Below the pieces are notes generated by a model. It ran no database searches, was not told the DNA's origin, and worked only from the letters and a program-made list of their open reading frames with translations. Made by a program: the position numbers and the translations under genes. Shown here one piece after another: positions 25,914-36,238 of a stretch of 64,000 bases of DNA. The DNA lies in contig NZ_SSHJ01000004.1 in assembly GCF_005925345.1 (NCBI RefSeq), positions 198,086 to 262,085 on the forward strand, read 5' to 3'. Origin of the DNA: Pedobacter ureilyticus (GTDB lineage Bacteria; Bacteroidota; Bacteroidia; Sphingobacteriales; Sphingobacteriaceae). The number at the start of each line of letters is the position of its first letter. Position 1 is the stretch's first letter.

Positions 25914-26044
25914 ACAACAGAAGACAAAAAAGATTGAAGTGTATAGCGGGGCTTTCGGAACCGAAGAACCACTACAACTGCTTTTCTAAATATAATCAAA
26001 TATGCTATACCCAATGATTAATTCTAAAATCGTAAATCTATTCG

Positions 26045-26052
26045 TATCTTTG
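26045..26052 (+). promoter_or_regulatory. -7 promoter element before prfC
   Basis: TATCTTTG is an exact TAnnTTTG match. It lies 93 bp before the prfC start and only 4 bp before the ATG of a 14-codon upstream ORF. Confidence 0.5.
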
Positions 26053-26056
26053 CGGC

Positions 26057-26101
26057 ATGAAACATCAATCAGCTATTTTATTCGTTTTAAGGTTTTTATA
26101 A
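26057..26101 (+). CDS. Candidate 14-codon upstream ORF in the prfC leader
   Basis: ATG at 26057 opens the peptide MKHQSAILFVLRFL and stops with TAA at 26099-26101, 43 bp before prfC. Its ATG lies about where transcription should start from the -7 box at 26045, so it would be translated without a leader. A regulatory role for a release-factor gene is attractive but unproven. Confidence 0.25.
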   Translation: MKHQSAILFVLRFL

Positions 26102-26144
26102 CCTGAGCTGAAAATACTTCCGTTTCAACAATTCCAAAACTTAT

Positions 26145-27725
26145 ATGCTACACCCAGAGATAGAAAAAAGAAAAACCTTTGCCATTATTAGCCACCCCGA
26201 TGCAGGAAAAACTACCCTTACCGAAAAGTTTTTGCTTTTTGGTGGTGCAATTAACACCGCTGGTGCTGTAAAACGTAACAAAGCTAACCAAAGTAATACT
26301 TCCGATTTTATGGAAATTGAACGCCAACGTGGGATCTCGGTAGCTACATCGGTAATGGGTTTCGAATATAATGGCAAACGCATCAATATTTTGGATACCC
26401 CTGGTCACAAAGATTTTGCGGAAGATACTTACCGCACACTATCGGCGGTGGATAGTGTGGTTCTAGTGGTTGACTGCGTAAAGGGTGTAGAGGAACAGAC
26501 CGAGAAACTGATGTCGGTTTGTAGGATGCGTAATACGCCTGTAATTATCTTCATCAATAAAATGGACCGCGAGGGTAAAGAGCCTTTCGATTTATTAGAC
26601 GAAATTGAGCAGAAACTGAACATAAGTTTATGTCCGCAGAGTTGGCCAATTGGCCAAGGACATACTTTTAAGGGAGTATACAGCATTTATCACAACCAAT
26701 TAAATCTCTTCCATTCAGATAAAACCAAAGTAACTGACTCTGTAGTAAAGGTAAACGACCTTAATGATGATGCCTTGCTAGATTATTTGCAAGAAAAAGA
26801 AGTTGGCACATTAAAAGACGAAACCGAATTGGTAAACGGTGTTTATGGCGATTTAGATATTTCGATGTACAAAGAAGGTTTGTTGGCCCCAGTGTTTTTT
26901 GGCTCGGCCATTAACAACTTTGGCATTAAAGAACTACTGGATACTTTCATTGAAATTGCACCTAGTCCGCGACACCGCGAGGCAGAGGAGCGAGATGTGA
27001 TGGTGGATGATAAGAATTTTAGTGGCTTTGTGTTTAAAATCCACGCTAACTTAGATCCAAAACACCGTGATAGGATAGCTTTTTTACGGATCTGCTCGGG
27101 CAAATTTGAGCGTAATAAATTTTACTACCATACCCGTCAGGATAAGAAAATGAAGTTTGCCAACCCTATGGATTTCATGGCCAACGAAAAAAGTTTGGTA
27201 GAAGAAGCTTGGCCTGGAGACGTTGTTGGTCTTTACGATAGTGGTAACTTTAAAATTGGAGATACGCTAACAGAAGGCGAAAAACTACATTTCAAAGGTA
27301 TTCCTAGTTTCTCGCCAGCTATTTTTAAAGAGGTAGAGAACATGGACCCGATGCGAACCAAACAGTTGGAAAAAGGTATCGAGCAATTGACTGACGAAGG
27401 TGTAGCCCAACTTTTTGTAATGCAACCCGGTAACCGTAAAGTAGTTGGTGCCGTAGGCGAATTACAGTTCGAAGTAATCAATTTTCGTTTAGAGCATGAG
27501 TACGGGGCAAAATGCCGTTTCCGTACCCTAACCTACAGCCGCTCGCGTTGGGTAACCAGCGATGACAAGAAGAAACTGGAGGAGTTTGTAAAACGCAAGC
27601 AACAACATATTGGCACCGATAAAGAAGGTAATCCGGTGTATTTATCAGACAATGATTTTATGATTGAAATGACCAAACGTGATTATCCGGATATTGAGTT
27701 TCATACTACGAGCGAGTTTAAATAG
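26145..27725 (+). CDS. prfC: Peptide chain release factor 3
   Basis: RF3 is the GTPase that recycles RF1/RF2 from the ribosome after peptide release. The 526-residue protein has the RF3-specific P-loop [14 protein letters not shown] (about 15-28), the switch II region [23 protein letters not shown] ([10 protein letters not shown]), and the RF3 C-terminal domain ending in YCRFRT-like and WVTSDD blocks. The length equals that of E. coli RF3 (529). It is monocistronic, with a terminator 23 bp downstream. Confidence 0.96.
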   Translation: MLHPEIEKRKTFAIISHPDAGKTTLTEKFLLFGGAINTAGAVKRNKANQSNTSDFMEIERQRGISVATSVMGFEYNGKRINILDTPGHKDFAEDTYRTLSAVDSVVLVVDCVKGVEEQTEKLMSVCRMRNTPVIIFINKMDREGKEPFDLLDEIEQKLNISLCPQSWPIGQGHTFKGVYSIYHNQLNLFHSDKTKVTDSVVKVNDLNDDALLDYLQEKEVGTLKDETELVNGVYGDLDISMYKEGLLAPVFFGSAINNFGIKELLDTFIEIAPSPRHREAEERDVMVDDKNFSGFVFKIHANLDPKHRDRIAFLRICSGKFERNKFYYHTRQDKKMKFANPMDFMANEKSLVEEAWPGDVVGLYDSGNFKIGDTLTEGEKLHFKGIPSFSPAIFKEVENMDPMRTKQLEKGIEQLTDEGVAQLFVMQPGNRKVVGAVGELQFEVINFRLEHEYGAKCRFRTLTYSRSRWVTSDDKKKLEEFVKRKQQHIGTDKEGNPVYLSDNDFMIEMTKRDYPDIEFHTTSEFK

Positions 27726-27747
27726 CCCTTTTAAACCATAAGATTTT

Positions 27748-27782
27748 TTAGCAGCGCAGATATTTTGTGCTGCTATTTTTTT
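27748..27782 (+). terminator. Rho-independent terminator of prfC
   Basis: AGCAGCGCA pairs imperfectly with TGTGCTGCT around a short AT loop and is followed by ATTTTTTT. A second hairpin (ATTGCGAG/CTCGCAAT, about 27793-27820) follows at once and probably serves the convergent barrel gene. Confidence 0.75.
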
Positions 27783-27823
27783 GTAATGTTAAAATTGCGA
27801 GGCTAGCGATAATCTCGCAATGC

Positions 27824-30800
27824 TTAAAAATATGCTCTTACTTGCATGTTGCCTGTGTGTACAGCGTTTACTGCTGGCGATTTACGCCCTTCGTAACTAA
27901 TATTAAGTTGTATACCGTTACCAATAGTTCTTTGCAAGCCCAAACCCCAAGTATAATTGTTGCCAGTCTGTAAACCCGATAGCATTTCGTAACCAATAGT
28001 GCTGTTACTTTCGCCAGTAAATTTATTGTTGATGTAGCTAACTTTACCCGTTAATACGCCCTTTTTTAATACGTTGTAACGAGTTTCGGTGGTAAAGGTT
28101 ACATTTTGGTTCTTTTCGCCGCCAAAGGTGGCTGCGTTTTTCTGATTGCCATACACACCTGCAAAAGTTACCCTCAAATCTGCATTGAATTGGTAATTTA
28201 ACTCTGGCAATACATCCAAGTAGCTAATCTGGTAATTGCGTTGTGCAAAAAGCTCGGAGGTGTAATTCTTACGTCCTTGGTTTAAAGTAAGGTTAAGGTT
28301 GGTACTTTTTATTGGAGCTGTCCTAATGCGCAGCCCTCGTTCGTTACGTTTTCTACTATCAAAACCGTTACTCAAAAAGCTTTTACCACCATCGGCCAAA
28401 TAATTAAAATCTATCCCAAACTTTGGATTATTACGGTTAAAGAAAAGCGTATTACGCAGAAAAGAAGCTAAAGAAATCAAATTTGCGGCATCTATGCCGG
28501 TATGAAAAGGGTTATAAACTTCTAGCCCATTACTTGCTAAAATTTTTCTATCTATTTTATAAGAAAGTTGATTGGTAAACCTACCTACAAACTTCTGCAA
28601 ACCTTTGTTTCCTTTTAAAATGGCACTTGGAGTAATACGGATACTCTGATTAACACCTGTAAAATTGGTACGCACATACTCGGTGCCTGCAGTAAAAATA
28701 CGGATGTACTTTGCTTGGTCTGGAAACCGCGATATTTCAAACTCATTCAATTCTTTAATGCCATTACCGTTATAATCGTTCCAGGCATAAATTCCCTGGC
28801 CGGGCAACACTTCCAAATAAGTGATTTCACGGCGAGGCTCTTGCCCATTTCCAACCTCATAATAAACAGAAGTATTGAGGAAACCTTTCATCGCATTAAG
28901 GTTATAATCTAATCTGCCCACCAAGCTTTCGTCACTATTTACCGAAGCAAATCCGTTCTCATATTCCGTTTTGCGGTAACCAGCTGTTAAACTCAACCTA
29001 GAGTTTACATTTTTGCTTAAATCTACGCCCACATTTACACTTTGCGAATGCGAACTGTTCAACAATTGCGTTCCTCTAGGCAATTGATCTTGCCTAAAGC
29101 TGTAATCAATTTTATAACGGTTACTCTCTGAGGCTTTGCTTTGCAGATAAAACTTATAAATATGGTACGAGAGGCTATTTCCAGTAAGCAGATCTGTTTG
29201 CTTATCTGTAGTAAGGTTATGCTGCTGCTCAAAAACAAACCCAGCCAAGAAATTGAAAATCTCTCTATTGGCATCTAAATAGTGTTTAAAGAAAGTTCCG
29301 TTATTAGCGGTAGCATCAGAATTTAGCAAACTACCATCGTACTTTAAGCCATATTTCCCTGCCTTAAATAAGCTTTTCACTCTGTGTAAATAACCTTGAT
29401 ATTGGCCCTCTCTTATAAATGTATTTAAGGTATAGCCGATATTTTGTTGATCGCTTTTAAACAACTGTAGCCCGGCAGTAAATAAATGCTCGGTTGCTGC
29501 TGTAGTTACTGCATCTAAGTTAAAATCTCGGTTAAACTCTACAGTGCGGTAACGTTCTATAGGCTTAAATGTTTTGCTTACATATTCGTAATTGGCAGAT
29601 GTGTTGAGCTTTAAGCCCTTATCATTCAATACAAACGGATGTAGCGCATCTAGCCTTAAGCCATAGCCAGATATATTGGCTACGCTTTTATCTGCGAACA
29701 GGTTAAGGTTATTGTTACTGACGGCAAATTCGCTACTAAAAAGTGTTTGTTTTCGAGGTTTAAAATCTGCGGCTAATGTAATTAACTGCTGCTGTTTTGG
29801 TGTAACGAGTAACGTAATAGGCTCATAACTTCCCTGCATTACACCTGCAACAGGTGCTACAAATTCGTAAACTTTTCCGTTTGCTGCCGATTGGCTATTG
29901 ATACGATAATTTCCCCGGCCTTCGCCTAAATAAGAAAAGCCAACACGAAATTTGGCCAAGGTCGGGTCGGTGCTGTACCGATAGTAATCTATACCACCTG
30001 GCGATGTTAACTTTTCGTACAAAATTTCATTTTCGCTAAATTCTACTTCTGTTACATTGGGATAATAAGCCTGCGAAATATCTCTTCCCAAGGTAGACAT
30101 GAATTGCTTTTGATCATCATTTAGGGTTTGCAAAAAGGGTTGGTTTCGGTTGTCCTTTTCGTTGTAATAGTTTAGCCTAAAGGCCAGTTTCTCGGTCTCT
30201 ATTCGTTGGTTTAAATAAGTAAGCGACCGAGAGTAGTTCTTATCAGAATACTCAAACTCTACCGATATTCTACTGTTAAGGTTAATAATTTGCTTAGCAG
30301 TAAAAGTAATTTCCGCAGTATTATAATCGATGATGTAGTCGTTATCTTGCCCACGCACCAAAGCAACACCATCAATAAAAACCCGTTCTGTTCCTGCAAT
30401 TACCACAATATAAGTTTCGCCATTGTTGCCCGTTAAACGGTAGGGGCCTTGGTTTCCTTCCTCACCAACAATAAGGTTACGGGCCGAGCGACCTTTTGCA
30501 ACCGCAGCGGCAACTGTTGTGCTGTAGCTAATTCCCTTCTCTGTTTTAAAATCATGACTAATCATAGCACCTTGCGTACGCTTATAAAAATTCATGAAGT
30601 AACTGTTTGGTCGTTTCAGTTCGTAATCTCCAGCGGTTAATGTGGTGCTGTCTCGCCTTAACTGTACAAAAACCCTGTCAAATTCGTTAAGTTGTTGCGT
30701 GTTTCCTTCGGGCTGTATGGGTAAATTATCATCAGAAATAGCGGCTAAAATCTCGATGTCATTCCCAATTTTTCCAGACATTTGTAACACCATGTTAGAA

Positions 30801-31270
30801 TTTACCGAAAGATTTTGGTTGTTACCAAACATGATCCCTCTGGAAATACTGCCACTTTTGTTTAAGCCTTTCATAGAAAAAAGGGTGTTCTCTACTGTTT
30901 GAGGCTTGTAATTATAAAAACTGCTATTATCTATGGCCAGCTCTTCAATCAGTTTTACATCTTTATGGAAATAGCTTTTAGAGAATAAAATTGGAAACAC
31001 TTTGTAGTTCAGCATCAGCTCTACCCCTTCTATTCCCTTCCATAAAAAGGTAGCTTTGGCATAGTTTATTTGATAGAGCGAACTATCTACAGGCAAATTT
31101 GTAGCGTATCGAATGTTAAGAGACTGAGGCACGATACTCAAACTATCTAGTGTAATCACCTTATTAGTAGCACTAAGCTTTTTAAATCGTTGATTTGTAT
31201 TTAGCTGTGCTTTTAATCCAGTATTTACCAAAATCACCAGAAGCGATATGAGGCCAACCCTAAACATCAT
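27824..31270 (-). CDS. Large outer-membrane beta-barrel protein of unknown function
   Basis: The 1148-residue protein has a signal peptide (MMFRVGLISLLVILVNTGLKAQ) and then alternating polar/aromatic strands to the C-terminus, which ends in phenylalanine (VRAYF) as outer-membrane barrels commonly do. Conserved-looking blocks are SISRGIMFGNNQNLSVNSNMVLQMSGKIG, DNLPIQPEGNTQQLNEFDRVFVQL, TLTAGDYELKRPNSYFMNFYKR and YIIDYNTAEITFT. I do not recognise a named family or a ligand. It shares TAATG with the upstream kinase gene, so translation is coupled. A function linked to that kinase (sensor partner or target) is inference from gene order only. Confidence 0.8.
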   Translation of the reverse strand: MMFRVGLISLLVILVNTGLKAQLNTNQRFKKLSATNKVITLDSLSIVPQSLNIRYATNLPVDSSLYQINYAKATFLWKGIEGVELMLNYKVFPILFSKSYFHKDVKLIEELAIDNSSFYNYKPQTVENTLFSMKGLNKSGSISRGIMFGNNQNLSVNSNMVLQMSGKIGNDIEILAAISDDNLPIQPEGNTQQLNEFDRVFVQLRRDSTTLTAGDYELKRPNSYFMNFYKRTQGAMISHDFKTEKGISYSTTVAAAVAKGRSARNLIVGEEGNQGPYRLTGNNGETYIVVIAGTERVFIDGVALVRGQDNDYIIDYNTAEITFTAKQIINLNSRISVEFEYSDKNYSRSLTYLNQRIETEKLAFRLNYYNEKDNRNQPFLQTLNDDQKQFMSTLGRDISQAYYPNVTEVEFSENEILYEKLTSPGGIDYYRYSTDPTLAKFRVGFSYLGEGRGNYRINSQSAANGKVYEFVAPVAGVMQGSYEPITLLVTPKQQQLITLAADFKPRKQTLFSSEFAVSNNNLNLFADKSVANISGYGLRLDALHPFVLNDKGLKLNTSANYEYVSKTFKPIERYRTVEFNRDFNLDAVTTAATEHLFTAGLQLFKSDQQNIGYTLNTFIREGQYQGYLHRVKSLFKAGKYGLKYDGSLLNSDATANNGTFFKHYLDANREIFNFLAGFVFEQQHNLTTDKQTDLLTGNSLSYHIYKFYLQSKASESNRYKIDYSFRQDQLPRGTQLLNSSHSQSVNVGVDLSKNVNSRLSLTAGYRKTEYENGFASVNSDESLVGRLDYNLNAMKGFLNTSVYYEVGNGQEPRREITYLEVLPGQGIYAWNDYNGNGIKELNEFEISRFPDQAKYIRIFTAGTEYVRTNFTGVNQSIRITPSAILKGNKGLQKFVGRFTNQLSYKIDRKILASNGLEVYNPFHTGIDAANLISLASFLRNTLFFNRNNPKFGIDFNYLADGGKSFLSNGFDSRKRNERGLRIRTAPIKSTNLNLTLNQGRKNYTSELFAQRNYQISYLDVLPELNYQFNADLRVTFAGVYGNQKNAATFGGEKNQNVTFTTETRYNVLKKGVLTGKVSYINNKFTGESNSTIGYEMLSGLQTGNNYTWGLGLQRTIGNGIQLNISYEGRKSPAVNAVHTGNMQVRAYF

Positions 31271-34200
31271 TACACTAATGGAAAAGTAAGGTAGAAAATG
31301 GTTCCATTATTCAATACTGAGGTAAAATCTACTTTTCCGCCAGCATTTTCTATGGCTTGCTTTACAAAAGCTAAGCCCAAACCAGTGCCCGAAGATTTTG
31401 TGGTAAAGTTGGCCCTAAATATACTGCTCTGCAAACTTGGCTCAATGCCTTTTCCATTATCTTCCACCTCAACAAAAACCTGTTTTTCGTCGTTTGCAAT
31501 ATGTATTTTAACCACACATTTTTCTTTCCCATCGGCAGCTTCTATGGCATTTTTTAACAAGTTATTAAACGAGCGCAATAGTTGATCTTTATCGCCAAGC
31601 ACTAATATTTCACGGTTGCTTCTGTTTAAAACATGTATTTCTACATGCTCCATTGAGCTAAACACCTCTTTAGCCTGTTCAATAATTGGCACCAATGTAA
31701 TGTGTTCCAATTTAGTATCGGGCATTTTAGCAAAATTAGAGAACTCTGACGCAATGGTGGCCAAGCTATCAATCTGCTCTACAAACGATTTATTAAACCG
31801 CTCAAACTTTTGCTCAAAATTAGGATCCTTTTCTTTCCAAGACTTTTCTAACAATTGCACACCCAGCTTTAATGGTGTTAAAGGGTTTTTAATTTCGTGA
31901 GCCACCTGCTTTGCCATTTCACGCCAAGCACTTTCGCGTTCGCTACGAGCCAATTTATTGGCACTTACCTCTAGTTCGGCAATCATTTTATTATACTCTT
32001 TGATGAGTACCCCAATTTCGTCCTGACGATGCCAAACCAACGGCTGATTTAACTGCCCCAGCTTGGTTCTACGTATGTTATCTTGTATAAAAGTTAGCGG
32101 ACTGGTAATTTGGTTGGCCAAGAAAACCGCTAAAACCCCAATCAATACGAACACAAGTGCATAAATATTAATTAGCGTATTGATAAAAAGTCCAATTCTG
32201 GCCTGGTAATCTTCTTCGTTTGAATAGTAAGGGATACTGATATAGGCTATTGTTTGGTTATCAGCATTTCTTACCGGAGCATAAGCTGCAGCATAACTAA
32301 ATTCGCCAATTTTTTCTACGGGGTTAATGTATTCAGATTTTTGTGCCGTAGCTAACTGCATGTAGGCCATTGGCCCCATTTTACGTCCAATGATACCCAA
32401 ATCGTATAACCTAGGCAAGGTAGTTAGGTACAAGTTGCCACTAATATCGTACAAATTAAGGTAAACGCCATTCACATCCGCAAATTGGTTAAACTCAAAT
32501 TGCGACTCGCTATTGTTGCTGATAGTACCTGCCAGGGCAATCTGCTTTTCATAAGCCAGTTGCACTTTTCGCAATTTTTCCCTCACCTGTTCGGTTTGTT
32601 GTTCAAGGTATTGGTGTTTGATATTGAAAAAGGTGGTCCACCCAACAATTACCAACGTAGCCACAACAGACAGTACAATAGAAAACTGTATACGGGTTTT
32701 ATAGAGAATTTTGTTGGCATTGATCATCAAATATTTATTGATGTTGAAGATACCACCTCTACTATCGCTAATGTTAACCGCCAGCCACACCACGATGTAT
32801 ACAAAAATGCCGAATATGATAAAGATGAGGAAGAAGAACGATAAAGTTGCCAAACGCACAGTAAATTCTACTTTCTCTAAACTAATAATTACTAAACGAT
32901 TGTTTGCCGGCTTATAAACCGCATGGCTATAAGAATAATTTGGGGCATACTCATTTATAAACTCAATACGGTCTCTTTCGCCTTTAAAGCTGGTGTTTAC
33001 CATTGGATAAACGTACTTTCCAGATTGGCTAAACAATTGGTTTTCTTTGTAAAATGCTAAAGAATATCTACTTAAATCTTCGTCGCTTTTAAGCTTACCA
33101 TCTATCAATAAATCAGGGAAAAGCGTATTATAATCATAAGGCCTAGAGGTAAGTTCTACTATCATGGTGCCTAACAGCTCGCCCGCATCAAATATTGGTA
33201 TAATACCGAAGTAATTTTGAAAACCAAAAGTATCGTTAACACGATAAAAGTAGTTTGCTTGTTGGGCTTTTACCGCACCAAATTTCACCAAATTCTTATA
33301 CTTAGCAATTGGCAAACTCTCAGCACTCTTTAAAGATCCGTCCTTATTATTGTATTCGAACATCTTATACTCGAAACGCGACAAGTAGCCATCTAGGTAA
33401 TTTTTAGAAATATAATTATGAAAATTAGTCGTCTGTATCAGTAAAGGATGCTTAAAATAACTTACCACTTGCGAATCTGCAGAAAGTCCATTTTCTAGCA
33501 GCTCAATAGCATTTATCACCTTCGGATCATCCTGATACATTAACTTATCGGCAATGCCGGCTCTGGTATTGCGCTCTTTAGTGTCTTCGAACCTAATGTA
33601 TTTAATTGAGGTATTAGTGGCCATACACAAGAAAACCACCGCTAGTATCGAAATAGAAAACTTACTGCCTTGGATGTAATTGTTGTAAGCAATCATAAAA
33701 ATTAGCAAAGCATACACCAAGTAAAACACCGTGTAGTCTGTTGCTAATTTATACACCGTAAAACCTAATACAATAAGCAAGAAAAGCCACAATTTTTCTT
33801 TGTTGCTTATTACAAATTGTTTCGTTAACACTAACATGGCGTTAACCATTAGATAAATGTTAAGCCAGGCTAAGCAAAGAATAACAATACTTATCCAACT
33901 TACCCACCCCAAGTTTATAATGTTACTAATGTTGAATTCTATCTTTGAATAGAAAACCAAACCAAAAAACAAATCTTCGGTTAAAAAAGCAATTACAGAT
34001 AATATTGCAGCGAAAAGCAAAAATAACAGGTAGTTTGCCACCCTTTTTGTAGCTATGCGCCTTGGCAACACGTAGACATTTCTATGAGCGTAAACAAACA
34101 CCAAAATCCACGTAAAAGCCAATACGTTTAATAGCAAATCTCCAAGTGAGGGAAGAAAATCGCTTTCTGCGTATATGGTTGGGTCAAATATCTTTAAATC

Positions 34201-34998
34201 AAACTGGTGGTTAAGCCAAAAATACTTTAAGTCTAGCAACCTAAAGGTTATAAAGTATGCCGCTATTAACAAAGTTCCAAGTAGCACTTTACCCTTACGG
34301 GCCAGCCACAAGCCACAAGAGTTTACAAATAAGCTTACAAACAAAATACCTATCGCCCAAAGCCATAGTTCTATAAAGGTAAAGATATTGTCTGTGTAAT
34401 TATTACTTAGTTTAACTGTAAAAAGATAATCTTTATCTAAGCTAAAAATCTCTGTAGTTTCTTTATCTGTAAAAGAAGCTATTTCTAGCGTATTGTTACT
34501 AAACAGCCCCGGCCAAATCTCATTCCGCAAATATTGATTTTCTATCGCAAACTGGGTTTTAACCGTTACAAGAAAAACAAACATGTATTCTCCAAGCGTT
34601 TTTTTTATGAGCTCGTAATACCCATTGGGCAGCAGAACGAAAGAAGTACCATCTTTTATCCTATCCACATTTTTGGGTATAGCTTTATAGGTACTCCAAT
34701 ATTCTAGTTCGCCTTGTTTATAAACCAATATATTGATACCACTGCTGCGATAGGTAGAAATAAACTCGCTAGATAGCTGATCGTCGACGCTAAATTTCTT
34801 TAGGTCTTCCAATCTATCGGGCATGGTAAGATAATCATAAATGATTCGCTCCCGGACTAATAAGTTTTCTTGAAGTTGATTTGCCTCATATTGCAACAGG
34901 TTTTTCTTAGTAATTGAGTTGCGCAAAGAAATGGCTGTTACAAAGCAACAAACACCTAATAGCAACATCAAAAATCTAATTTTTAGTCCTGTATTCAA
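31270..34998 (-). CDS. Large NtrY-like membrane sensor histidine kinase
   Basis: This is a 1242-residue kinase. It has one N-terminal membrane helix (about 8-26), an extracytoplasmic region, a block of many helices (about 210-470), a second large extracytoplasmic region, then more helices, a HAMP domain (TSPLTFIQDNIRRTKLGQL...QDEIGVLIKEYNKM), HisKA with H1034 in AKQVAHEIKNPLTPLKLGVQLLEKSW, and HATPase_c (NNLLKNAIEAADG, DNGKGIEP, GTGLGLAF). The HEIKNPLTP pattern is that of NtrY/NtrB-type kinases. It is far longer than usual because of two sensor regions and a polytopic block. No response regulator is adjacent; the next gene encodes an outer-membrane barrel. Confidence 0.88.
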   Translation of the reverse strand: MNTGLKIRFLMLLLGVCCFVTAISLRNSITKKNLLQYEANQLQENLLVRERIIYDYLTMPDRLEDLKKFSVDDQLSSEFISTYRSSGINILVYKQGELEYWSTYKAIPKNVDRIKDGTSFVLLPNGYYELIKKTLGEYMFVFLVTVKTQFAIENQYLRNEIWPGLFSNNTLEIASFTDKETTEIFSLDKDYLFTVKLSNNYTDNIFTFIELWLWAIGILFVSLFVNSCGLWLARKGKVLLGTLLIAAYFITFRLLDLKYFWLNHQFDLKIFDPTIYAESDFLPSLGDLLLNVLAFTWILVFVYAHRNVYVLPRRIATKRVANYLLFLLFAAILSVIAFLTEDLFFGLVFYSKIEFNISNIINLGWVSWISIVILCLAWLNIYLMVNAMLVLTKQFVISNKEKLWLFLLIVLGFTVYKLATDYTVFYLVYALLIFMIAYNNYIQGSKFSISILAVVFLCMATNTSIKYIRFEDTKERNTRAGIADKLMYQDDPKVINAIELLENGLSADSQVVSYFKHPLLIQTTNFHNYISKNYLDGYLSRFEYKMFEYNNKDGSLKSAESLPIAKYKNLVKFGAVKAQQANYFYRVNDTFGFQNYFGIIPIFDAGELLGTMIVELTSRPYDYNTLFPDLLIDGKLKSDEDLSRYSLAFYKENQLFSQSGKYVYPMVNTSFKGERDRIEFINEYAPNYSYSHAVYKPANNRLVIISLEKVEFTVRLATLSFFFLIFIIFGIFVYIVVWLAVNISDSRGGIFNINKYLMINANKILYKTRIQFSIVLSVVATLVIVGWTTFFNIKHQYLEQQTEQVREKLRKVQLAYEKQIALAGTISNNSESQFEFNQFADVNGVYLNLYDISGNLYLTTLPRLYDLGIIGRKMGPMAYMQLATAQKSEYINPVEKIGEFSYAAAYAPVRNADNQTIAYISIPYYSNEEDYQARIGLFINTLINIYALVFVLIGVLAVFLANQITSPLTFIQDNIRRTKLGQLNQPLVWHRQDEIGVLIKEYNKMIAELEVSANKLARSERESAWREMAKQVAHEIKNPLTPLKLGVQLLEKSWKEKDPNFEQKFERFNKSFVEQIDSLATIASEFSNFAKMPDTKLEHITLVPIIEQAKEVFSSMEHVEIHVLNRSNREILVLGDKDQLLRSFNNLLKNAIEAADGKEKCVVKIHIANDEKQVFVEVEDNGKGIEPSLQSSIFRANFTTKSSGTGLGLAFVKQAIENAGGKVDFTSVLNNGTIFYLTFPLV

Positions 34999-35078
34999 AT
35001 TTAACGGCTTTAAAATATAAATATACAGAAATGGGGCTGCGTAAAAAGCAAAATCTTTATTTCCAACGTATAAACACA

Positions 35079-35114
35079 GATAAAGTTGTAATGTGTTAGC
35101 AGTTACAACTTATC
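35079..35114 (-). terminator. Hairpin after fabD
   Basis: GATAAAGTTGTAA (35079-35091) pairs with TTACAACTTATC (35103-35114), one bulge. It lies 45 bp beyond the fabD stop on the minus strand. The T-tract is weak, so termination is likely but not certain. Confidence 0.5.
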
Positions 35115-35158
35115 TTGGATGATTGCTTTTAAACAGCCCCAATAACTATTTCAAAAAA

Positions 35159-36043
35159 CTAGGCGATACTTGCGCTGCTAGTTTGTACTTCTCTACTTAC
35201 TTTCTTAACCAAGCCTTGTAATACATTACCTGGCCCCACTTCTACAAATTCGGCGCCACCATCGGCTATCATATTAGTTGCGGTTTGTGTCCATTTAACC
35301 GCTCCAGTTAATTGAGCAATTAAGTTTTCCTTAATTATCGCAGGATCGCTAGTGGGTTGGGCATTCACATTTTGATAAATTGGGCAAACTGGTGCGTTTA
35401 TAGCTGTTGCTTCTATGGCAGCCTGTAATTCTACTTTTGCTGGTTCCATTAAAGGTGAGTGAAAAGCTCCACCTACATTTAATTTCAAAGCTCTTTTTGC
35501 ACCAGCAGCAGTTAATTGCTCACAAGCTTTGTCAATTCCCTCGATGCTACCAGAAATTACCAACTGACCAGGACAGTTGTAGTTTGCAGGAACAACCACC
35601 TCTTCTATGCCTGCACAAATTTGTTCTACCACTTCGTCTGCCAATCCTAAAATAGCTGCCATAGTACTTGGTTGTATTTCGCAGGCCTTTTGCATTGCGT
35701 TAGCACGAGCCATTACCAATTTCAAGCCATCTTCAAAAGATAACGCATTGGCAGCAACTAAAGCAGAAAACTCGCCCAAAGAGTGACCGGCAACCATTTC
35801 TGGTTTAAAATCATCGCCTAAAACTTTTGCTAAAATTACCGAGTGCAAGAAAATTGCAGGTTGTGTTACGTTAGTTTGTTTCAGTTCTTCATCAGTACCG
35901 CCAAACATGATATCGCTAATGCGGAAACCGATAATTTCATTTGCTTTTTCAAAAAGTTCTTTAGCTAGCGGGCTGTTTTCGTACAAGTCTTTGCCCATGC
36001 CTACAAACTGGGCACCTTGCCCCGGAAAAATATATGCTTTCAT
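35159..36043 (-). CDS. fabD: Malonyl-CoA:ACP transacylase
   Basis: FabD transfers malonyl from CoA to acyl carrier protein for fatty-acid elongation in the cytoplasm. The 294-residue protein has the N-terminal FPGQGAQFVGMG, the nucleophile S88 in AGHSLGEFSAL, the catalytic H195 in GGAFHSPLM, and the C-terminal EVGPGNVLQGLVKK. Length and motifs match the family. It is not next to fabH, fabF or acpP here; the nearest upstream gene is folE, 195 bp away, so it probably has its own promoter. Confidence 0.95.
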   Translation of the reverse strand: MKAYIFPGQGAQFVGMGKDLYENSPLAKELFEKANEIIGFRISDIMFGGTDEELKQTNVTQPAIFLHSVILAKVLGDDFKPEMVAGHSLGEFSALVAANALSFEDGLKLVMARANAMQKACEIQPSTMAAILGLADEVVEQICAGIEEVVVPANYNCPGQLVISGSIEGIDKACEQLTAAGAKRALKLNVGGAFHSPLMEPAKVELQAAIEATAINAPVCPIYQNVNAQPTSDPAIIKENLIAQLTGAVKWTQTATNMIADGGAEFVEVGPGNVLQGLVKKVSREVQTSSASIA

Positions 36044-36202
36044 TTTTTTAGATTTGAAGATATGAGTATTGAGATGTTAGACATCGATCTAACCTGCATA
36101 TCAAATATAAATTGTTCTATTGTTAAATTGATTTATTGTTGTGACTTACGAAATGCCGCACAAAACCTTTATAATTTCTGCAGTACCAAATCCTACTTCG
36201 TA

Positions 36203-36220
36203 TCCCGATAGCTATCGGGA
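36203..36220. repeat. 18-bp perfect palindrome, copy 2 of 3
   Basis: TCCCGATAGCTATCGGGA lies 18 bp beyond the folE stop on the minus strand, between folE and fabD. It is identical to 5187-5204 and 38483-38500. Confidence 0.75.
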
Positions 36221-36238
36221 CTAAAATCGTAAATCCCC

